A stretch of DNA of 64,000 nucleotides from Macrotrachela quadricornifera (Eukaryota; Rotifera; Eurotatoria; Philodinida; Philodinidae), in contig JAJEKB010021337.1 in assembly GCA_022393335.1 (NCBI GenBank), positions 1,180,327-1,244,326 of the forward strand, in the 5' to 3' direction. This document shows, piece by piece, positions 57,402 through 64,000 of the stretch. Numbering within the stretch: position 1 is the first letter of the stretch; every line of letters starts with the position of its first letter. The position numbers were made by a program, and so were the translations under genes. The notes beneath the pieces are model-generated. The model made no database searches, was not told the origin of the DNA, and saw nothing but the letters and a program-made list of their open reading frames with translations.

Positions 57402-58829
57402 TTTATGAACTCTTGAATTGTATTAGGGCTGAGCAGTTGAAAAGTCAATAGTCTTCAAACAAGAAACGCATGTGTTCTGTGTGTTGTTACCAGAAAAAAG
57501 GTATTTACCGACTTTTAAGTGTCCTATCACTTTTAAGAATATGACGACTACGATAAACACTTTTTTTTATCTAAGAAAGCAAAAGGATAACAATCTTCGA
57601 AGTCTAACAGGCGTACAAAACTATTTCATTATGCATCCTGTTCGAAAATGTAATGGAGAACTCCTGGTAAAATATTATTTCTAACCTAGTACAGAGTCAC
57701 GCAACGGAAGAGATCGGAATTTTAATACCTTTAATTGCATATACAAGATTGAAGTACTATTCAAGAACTATCAAATTCACTACTCACAAGTTTGATTTTT
57801 AACGATCGATCAAAATGTTTCTTTCAACATTTTCTTTCCATTCACATACAAAAATAAATATAATACAGAGTCACACGTGTCTTCGTACTCTTATAGGCGA
57901 AAACAGAAATTATTGTGCAAGTAACGTAACGTGGAAAGAGAAAGAACAGCTTCTTGTTTGAAGAAAATTTTATAAAAGCGAAAAATAAAAGAGAGGTGAC
58001 ACTTTTTAGTTTTCTTTACAGACGACCGAAGATATGATGCGTGTTTTTTTCTTTTTTTCTTAACAACTCAAATCGAACAATATGGTTCGTATACAGAGTC
58101 GTCGTAGCGCTCTAACTTAGGACATATTGTATGCAATATTATTTTCGTAACAAAGAGCAAGTATCGTTCTTTTTTCATTAAAAAGAATTTGCGTATAAGA
58201 CAGTAATTACAACGACACTTGTGATATTTCATCATTTCGTAATACAAAGAGTAGTATGCATATATTACTTTGATTAGCTTGCGCGTGTCTATTATATTTA
58301 TATATATTTCTTCTGTGTTCTATCTTTGCTTCGTAACTAATTTAGAATGTAGAGCGCTTCACGCTGCATCTTGTAGTATATTTTATTTTTCCTTACGAAA
58401 CCATATTAGATGATAAAAAGATCAAATAAGAAACATGAAATTTTACATTCGTGCGGAAAAAAATGATGCTTTCCTAACCTAGAAAACAAGTCAGACACAG
58501 TTTTATATTCTTTCAAAACAAAAGTTAGACAATTAAAATAAGCTTTACTATGAGGATTGTAGAGCTTTTCACGCTGCGTCTTATGGTTTACGCGGTTTTC
58601 TTAATAAAACGTATTTCAAGATTAGAATATGAAATGCAAAATGGGACCCACCGATGGGTCCCATCGCGATGAAAGGGTTAAACATTGGATTATTAACATT
58701 TATTCTATGGAAATCATCATAACGCAGTTCAAAAATTTCTATTATTTTTTTTTCTAGTATTACTGCATAATTATCATACATAACTTTGCTACGTTTTTTG
58801 TCTTTTTTCTTTGCTTAGTATCTTTACAA
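57402..58829. other. Intergenic; repeated AGCTTTTCACGCTGC motif and small hairpin
   Basis: AGAGCGCTTCACGCTGCATCTT (about 58345) and AGAGCTTTTCACGCTGCGTCTT (about 58561) are copies of a motif that recurs at 59.1-59.5 kb and near 18.5-18.9 kb. A GGGACCCA...TGGGTCCC hairpin at about 58646-58665 is followed by GATGAAAGGGTTAAA, which resembles a piggyBac-type end next to TTAA. No gene was found. Confidence 0.4.
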
Positions 58830-58837
58830 CATACACC

Positions 58838-58924
58838 ATGATCACGTTGATTTTGACCGTTTTGTGTAGTTTACTGTATGCCAATGAAACATCGAAATTT
58901 TCTTATTTCGATATAGTTGGATAG
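58838..58924 (+). CDS. 28-aa signal-peptide-like ORF, left arm
   Basis: The ATG at 58838 gives MITLILTVLCSLLYANETSK followed by FSYFDIVG and a TAG. The hydrophobic core and small residue before NET look like a secretory signal peptide with a cleavage site after YA. A TTTGCTTAG acceptor-like sequence lies just upstream. Its duplicate is in the other arm. It may be a stranded first exon rather than a gene. Confidence 0.35.
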   Translation: MITLILTVLCSLLYANETSKFSYFDIVG

Positions 58925-59680
58925 AACATCAATTCCTCTATCGAACAATATGGTTTCGATTTGATTTTATTTTTGATTGTATTCCAGAAATTAATGGATT
59001 ACAAAAGGAGTCAAAAAAGTTTTTTTGAAAAAGGAGCAAATTTTATAGCTTCTTTTTCCAACCTCTAATAGATTTTATTTAAAAAACAAAATATATCAGA
59101 TGGTGCACCGTAAAAAGCTCTACAAGTTACAAAAGACTACTTCAGTCTGTTTTGTTTTTCAAACGGACAAAATCGAATTTCTCCGTCAGGAAAAAACATT
59201 TCTTTTTGCAGGATAAACAGATGTATTTTTACAATTTTGTATTTTTATCACCTAATGTGTCTTCGTACAAAAGCTTTACGCACCAAAAGAAGCAGCGTGA
59301 AAAGTTCTAAAAACTACTCACTAATGCTAATTGAAATAGCTTCAAAAAAGATTTTAAAAAATGCTGTAAGATTAGTACTCGCATTGTCGACATTCGATCG
59401 GTGAGACTTTTGCCTATTTTAAAACAAAAATAGTAAAAGTAAAACAAGCGATCTTATGTAAACTGTACAGCTTTTCACGGCGCATCTTCTGGTATATTTT
59501 GTTTTTACTAAAGTTCGTTAAATGATGTAAAAGAAAACTTCAAAGTATGGCCACACATTCTGTTCCGACAACTTTTGCAAAAAGTTTTTTTTTACTTCTT
59601 TCGTAATTTATTAATTTCTGGAATACAATCAAAAATAAAATCAAATCGAAACCATATTGTTCGATAGAGGAATTGATGTT

Positions 59681-59767
59681 CTATCCAACTATATCGGAAT
59701 AAGAAAATTTCGATGTTTCATTCGCATACAGTAAACTACACAAAACGGTCAAAATCAACGTGATCAT
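59681..59767 (-). CDS. 28-aa signal-peptide-like ORF, right arm
   Basis: This is the inverted copy of 58838-58924 with one amino-acid change (FSYS instead of FSYF) and the same stop. Here the frame is also open upstream to 59938, but that extension enters the neighbouring foldback and is probably fortuitous. Confidence 0.35.
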   Translation of the reverse strand: MITLILTVLCSLLYANETSKFSYSDIVG

Positions 59768-59886
59768 GGTGTATAAAGTTACTTTCATTTCGTGATGTAT
59801 AGTTGTTGTATGAAGAAGCAGAAAAAAAGATGTTGGACACGACTTTATGAGTAGATCATTTTTTGATTCAAATTTATACCCGTGGA

Positions 59887-60690
59887 AAACAAAAGCTGCA
59901 GTCGATTTTTTGGCTTTTTTTTCATTATCAAGCAACATTTTGGAATAAATAAATATGCCATTCGATAGTCCTTGAAATTCTCTATTAACTTATATATTTA
60001 GATTTATCTTTTTGATCTGACTCATTGGGAAAAATATCGGCGATAATAAAGACATCCTCATTGTCCAAATTTTAATGATGAAATTTTATCGATGTTTTCT
60101 TCAATACTAGTTTTAATTTCAGAAACTGAAGCTCATTGAATGTTTTAAGCGCTATGAGGACGCACAGCAAGTTTGGTAAAACATTCACAGTTATTTTTAA
60201 TAAGGATAATGGATTTTAAAATTTAAAACAACTTTTCTAGAAACTCAGCTGTGTGTTGACTAAACCTTTGAAAACCTAATTAGAAAAAATTAATTTTTAG
60301 TTGCTGTTAATGAAAAATATTCTCTTTATGCTCAAAACATTTCTGTCTTGACCAATGTTTTAGCTTATTGAAAATACGTAGGATTGTAGAGAATTTCAAG
60401 CGTTATCAAAATATATAATTAGTTTATTTGAAAGTTAACTCCTAATAAGGATGTATTAAAAATAGTATTAGAGAAAACATCGATAAAATTCTATTATTGA
60501 GATTAGGACAATGAGAATGTCTTTATTATCGACGATATTTTTCTCAATGAGTCAAATCAAGGATATAACTTAAATATATAAGTTAATAGAGAACTTCAAG
60601 GACTATTGAATGGTGTATTTAATTTATTCCAAAATGTTGCTTGCTAATAACAAAAAAGCCAAAAAACGGACTGCAGCTTTTGTTTTCTAT
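59887..60690. mobile_element. Foldback/MITE element (~800 bp)
   Basis: The ends are AAAACAAAAGCTGCAGTC and its complement GACTGCAGCTTTTGTTTT-like sequence. Inverted arms at 59887-60115 and about 60440-60690 share CAACATTTTGGAATAAATTA-type and ATAGAGAATTTCAAGGACTA-type blocks. The centre has no gene. It directly abuts the 58.8-kb foldback. Confidence 0.75.
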
Positions 60691-61112
60691 GAGTATACAT
60701 TAGTATCTGATGTGAGCAAATATTTTTGGTCATGATCACGTATCGATCATGAGTATTTTTTCTGGTTTGTCACAATGTGTCATCTTTGTTCTTAAATGTA
60801 TATTATGAAAAAGTTCAAATGTACTGTTTCCGTTGATAGAAGCAACCGAAATATGTTGTTTTGTGAAGAACAAAATAGAGATTTTCGATATTCAACGTTA
60901 AATTTTATCTTATCAAATGAATGATGAACATTTCAACCGTAGCTGAAAGGATTATTCCATGACTGTGAATCACAGCCATCACACAGTGCATTAATCATGA
61001 TCCACATGAAAACTTCGAGTGACATATATATTCAAAGCTAAGATTCATTTGATACTCATCATCATTAAAAATAATCTAGACAAATAAGAACTAAATAATG
61101 TCATTTTAAAAG

Positions 61113-62326
61113 TTAACTGTCAATGATCTTCGATTCTTTGATAATATACTTATTAATATTTTCTGCTGTCTGCTCGAGATGTGATAACATATATTCAAAC
61201 ATTGCATACATTATTGTATCATCCACAAGGCCAGCAGCCAATTGTCCTACAACGGGAATTGTAGGTATAGCTTTCTCCACCACTTTTGCCGCTTCATAAC
61301 TTTCCACTAAATAGCCCATAAATTCATAGGCATCTTTAAACAACTCAGGATACTTTGCCTCGAGCTTCTCAGCAGAAAGACCATGTAAATCACATTTACG
61401 AGCGAGTGCATCATCATCGAGTCCCAGTTCCTTTCGATAGAGTGTAATCTCGTTTACTATTGTAGCCATTGGAATAGTAATCGTTCCTGCAAATGCTGCT
61501 AGTGTATCCCAGCGACGGCGTCTGATCTTTTGAACTTTCGCATGAACTAGTCTTTTGCTATTAGTCATCAAAGTAGTAAGTAAAGCTTCTTTCTTCCATT
61601 CCACCACGCCCATGTCAACATCCTTCATCAGACGAGAAAAATCCCATCGTTGTACATTTTCCAAGTAATTACAAATAAGATAGACATCTTTCACCGTTTT
61701 AACGTTCTCGAGAACGTGAGTTCAAATCTTTGTGAGTATTACATTTTCTGATTGTCCTTGCCGAAGTCCGTTCTCAATTTCGATGTCAATTTTGGAAACG
61801 ACTAGTATGTATTTCTTTTCAGCTTTCTCAATTTCTGTCATTAGCCATATATCATCTTCGACTACATTTTCTCGTATTATTAGAATGAAAGTGTCATAAC
61901 GATCAAATTCAATAGTTTCCAAGTATGTTTCTTTGGGAACTTGTTCCGTTCCAGGACCTGAAAAGTATGTTTTTCATTCGGAATAACTCTTTTAAGAAGA
62001 GAACAAAACTTACCAGGAACGTCCCAATATCGAACATTTGTATTTTTTGTTGTTTCGTACGGCGTAACTTTGAGTGTAGTCTGAATCACATCTGTAGATG
62101 CCGCGTCTGGATGTTTGCAATCAATACCACGAATGGCATTAATGAAACTAGACTTGTCTACACCAGGTTGTCCAATCACACAGATGTTTAATGATGTTTT
62201 CTAATACTCTTAGAGTGCAGATTGAAGTTTCTTACGGTCTGGATGATCGAATGAGAGTGTGATTCGAAAATTGTCTTCGGCAGCAATTTTAACCATTTGC
62301 TTAACGATATCGGTTTCAGCATCTTT
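61113..62326 (-). pseudogene. IRG-like (immunity-related GTPase) pseudogene
   Basis: Exon 62014-62326 (acceptor GTACAG) and exon 61113-61957 are joined by a 56-bp intron within DVPG|PGTE. The fold is that of IRG proteins: an N-terminal helical lead (AETDIVKQMVKIAAEDN), G1 VIGQPGVDKSSFINAIRG, the G3 YWDVPG, a G4-like VVSKIDIE, and a C-terminal helical domain (IPVVGQLAAGLVDDTIMYAM). The lesions are TAA and TAG before KTSLNIC (about 62209 and 62200) and a TGA at 61722-61724 after NVILTKI. The P-loop has GVDKS where GxGKS is expected. IRGs in vertebrates act on pathogen vacuoles; a rotifer role is not established. Confidence 0.8.
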
Positions 62327-64000
62327 CTGTACAAAAAACGTAAGTTGGACGGTAAACTTAGTTTTTTTTCAAAATGTCTCAAATATCAGGGTTTTTCGAT
62401 AAACTTTTCACAGTTACAATGTTTATTTTGTCTAACCACTAATGACAACTACAAAAAGTGTCCGCCGCCTTTTCATCTAAGAAAGCACACATTCGTTCTC
62501 TTGTTTTGAAAGGCTCTCCTGTGCACAGAATACAAATGAAAAATGCTTATGATCATAAAGCTTGTTAAAACAAATGCGTTTTATGTGGCATAAAAGGAAT
62601 TTCTAAATACGTATGAAATGATAGAACGAAAGACCAGGATAAGTCATATGAGAATAAGTATTTTAAGAGATAGTTCGTGATAAAGGATTCCTACTCTCCA
62701 ATAATCGCACTGTCGAAATTTTTCTTTTTCTCGATTTTTTTTCATCTCAAAAATCGAAGAAAAAGTATACACTCGGTATTTGAACATTTTCTTACAATTC
62801 AATGAACTGTTTGAGCTCGGAAAAGTCTCGTTTGATAGAGAAGAGTTCAGACTACAAATCTATTTGATTCATATTTCAATTGCGTACCAAGAGAAACATT
62901 TTTATCTACATTGTATAAGAAATTCGAAAACTCAAATTAGTTGCTGTTACGTGATATCTAAGAGCTAGTTTGAAATGTCATGTTAAACAGGGACTCTCTG
63001 ATCAGATAAAGATGTCTTTTCTCTTCGAAGGAAATAACAAGGAAATTGTATTTAAATTTGCTATTAAACATCGTGTAATCTATCTATGAACTCCGTTAGC
63101 TTGGTTGAACATTTCGATTGACAGTATCATAATTCTGATGTAATTTTTGAAAAAAGTACAAGAATTGCATTCTTGTTGTCATGTACACTAGATCTAGAAA
63201 CTACTAACGCTCTTAGCTTTCCAACCAGGTTATTAAATTTCAATGACTACCTCTTATCTCTACTGACCGATTAATGCCGTGTAAAATGAAAATATTGTTT
63301 ATTTGATACCTAATTATCTTTTCACTGCTCAACGATCATCAGAAGAGAACATATGTATGTAGCGGTTTCTTTGTTGGTTAGAATAACACAAAGACCAGGT
63401 GTCTCAAAGTCACGGTTAATTAATAACTTCATCTGTACTGGGAGAAGAGATGACACTTCAAGTTAGAATACGATCAGCAGATTGTTTTTACCACATGGAA
63501 TATAACATATATGGTTTCTATTAAACTTCTATAATTTCATCATGTTTAAATATGTCAAATTAATGATCTAATTGGATAGACAAAGATCCGAATAGCCTAC
63601 CAAACTGATGATAAATTCCAATTGTAGTATTATATTTTCTAACAGCATCAACAACATAGACTCATGAGAAAACCATCGTACTATCTTGTACTTTAAATCA
63701 TGAAATAAGTTACAAATTGAGTTTCATCGGCGATAAAATGTATCCATTCAAGCCGCTAGAGCTAGTGACGGTTTTCTGAATCTAAGAATATCTGTAAGAT
63801 ATAGATTGAAAATTTCTATCTTTTATTGATAACGAGGTCTTGCAATATCGGAAATAACTATATTGTCTTTTCAGATCATATTTTTAAAATTCAAATTGGC
63901 CTGTGAGTTTCGCTCCAGTGGAAAAGCCAGCCACTGAAAATAGTCATTGCTTCTGTTATAGTGTGATTGACATAGATCTTTTTTTTCTTCTTTTTTCTCT
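62327..64000. other. Intergenic, AT-rich
   Basis: No domain-bearing frame is seen. The 5' exon(s) of the IRG-like gene may lie here but were not identified. Confidence 0.35.

Larger units (their letters stand above)
58830..59775. mobile_element. Foldback element (~945 bp) with an ORF in each arm
   Basis: The arms are inverted copies. The outer 165 bp (58832-58998 and 59608-59773) are nearly identical; about 200 further bp are similar but diverged, including GCRCCGTRAAAAGCTSTACA. Each arm carries the same short signal-peptide-like frame. No TIR-specific target duplication was identified. Confidence 0.75.

Noticed and set aside
59768..59938. N-terminal extension of the right-arm signal-peptide ORF
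   Set aside because: It runs into the adjacent foldback and has no counterpart in the left arm.

Overview
The window looks like eukaryotic, intron-bearing, AT-rich DNA, most likely from a bdelloid rotifer. The gene families fit: arginine ADP-ribosyltransferases with EDE active sites, TPR-ART fusions, NHL propellers, NLR-type LRR exons, rotifer-style vWA and PPC-like proteins. Introns are short GT-AG introns of about 50-90 bp, and DNA transposons and foldback elements are very dense. The lineage call is an inference from family content, not from a marker gene. One 10-N assembly gap lies at 31064-31073.

Layout. 1-8.5 kb: an NHL beta-propeller exon, a hAT-type MITE, a decayed Tc1/mariner-like element with about 490 bp inverted repeats, an intact ART gene, a Tigger/pogo-type deletion derivative that keeps a fragment of its HTH, and a foldback. 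8.5-15 kb: gene-poor, with foldbacks, a piggyBac-like end and a dead enoyl-CoA hydratase. 15-25 kb: a membrane class 3 lipase, a CCCH zinc-finger protein, a secreted cysteine-rich/jelly-roll-like protein, and a frameshifted ART-TPR gene. 25.5-30 kb: an apparently intact 3.5 kb hAT transposon with a four-exon, 821-residue transposase, inserted into an older foldback element. 30.6-31.7 kb: a tandem array of 28-residue LRR exons separated by near-identical 55-bp introns. 33-47 kb: almost entirely mobile (foldbacks, a MULE with FLYWCH transposase, a GACTAGTC-rich element, a Helitron helicase remnant, a 4 kb foldback with minisatellite arms, a Tc1 fragment). 47.7-57.4 kb: a divergent OTU / NSF-like AAA pair, both broken (the AAA gene by a hAT MITE inside its Walker A region), then patatin, vWA and F-box remnants, a PPC-like repeat protein, another hAT MITE and a U-box membrane protein. 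58.8-62.3 kb: two large foldbacks, one encoding the same short signal-peptide-like ORF on both arms, and a decayed IRG-like immunity GTPase.

Together these read as a dynamic, probably dispensable or subtelomere-like accessory region. Signalling and defence-type genes (ART, ART-TPR, LRR, IRG, vWA, OTU, U-box) sit among recent and old DNA transposons. Many host genes keep a clear protein homology frame and carry only one to three stops or a single frameshift, so decay is recent, or some of these lesions are tolerated or are assembly errors. No rRNA, tRNA, CRISPR array or telomeric hexamer array was recognised.
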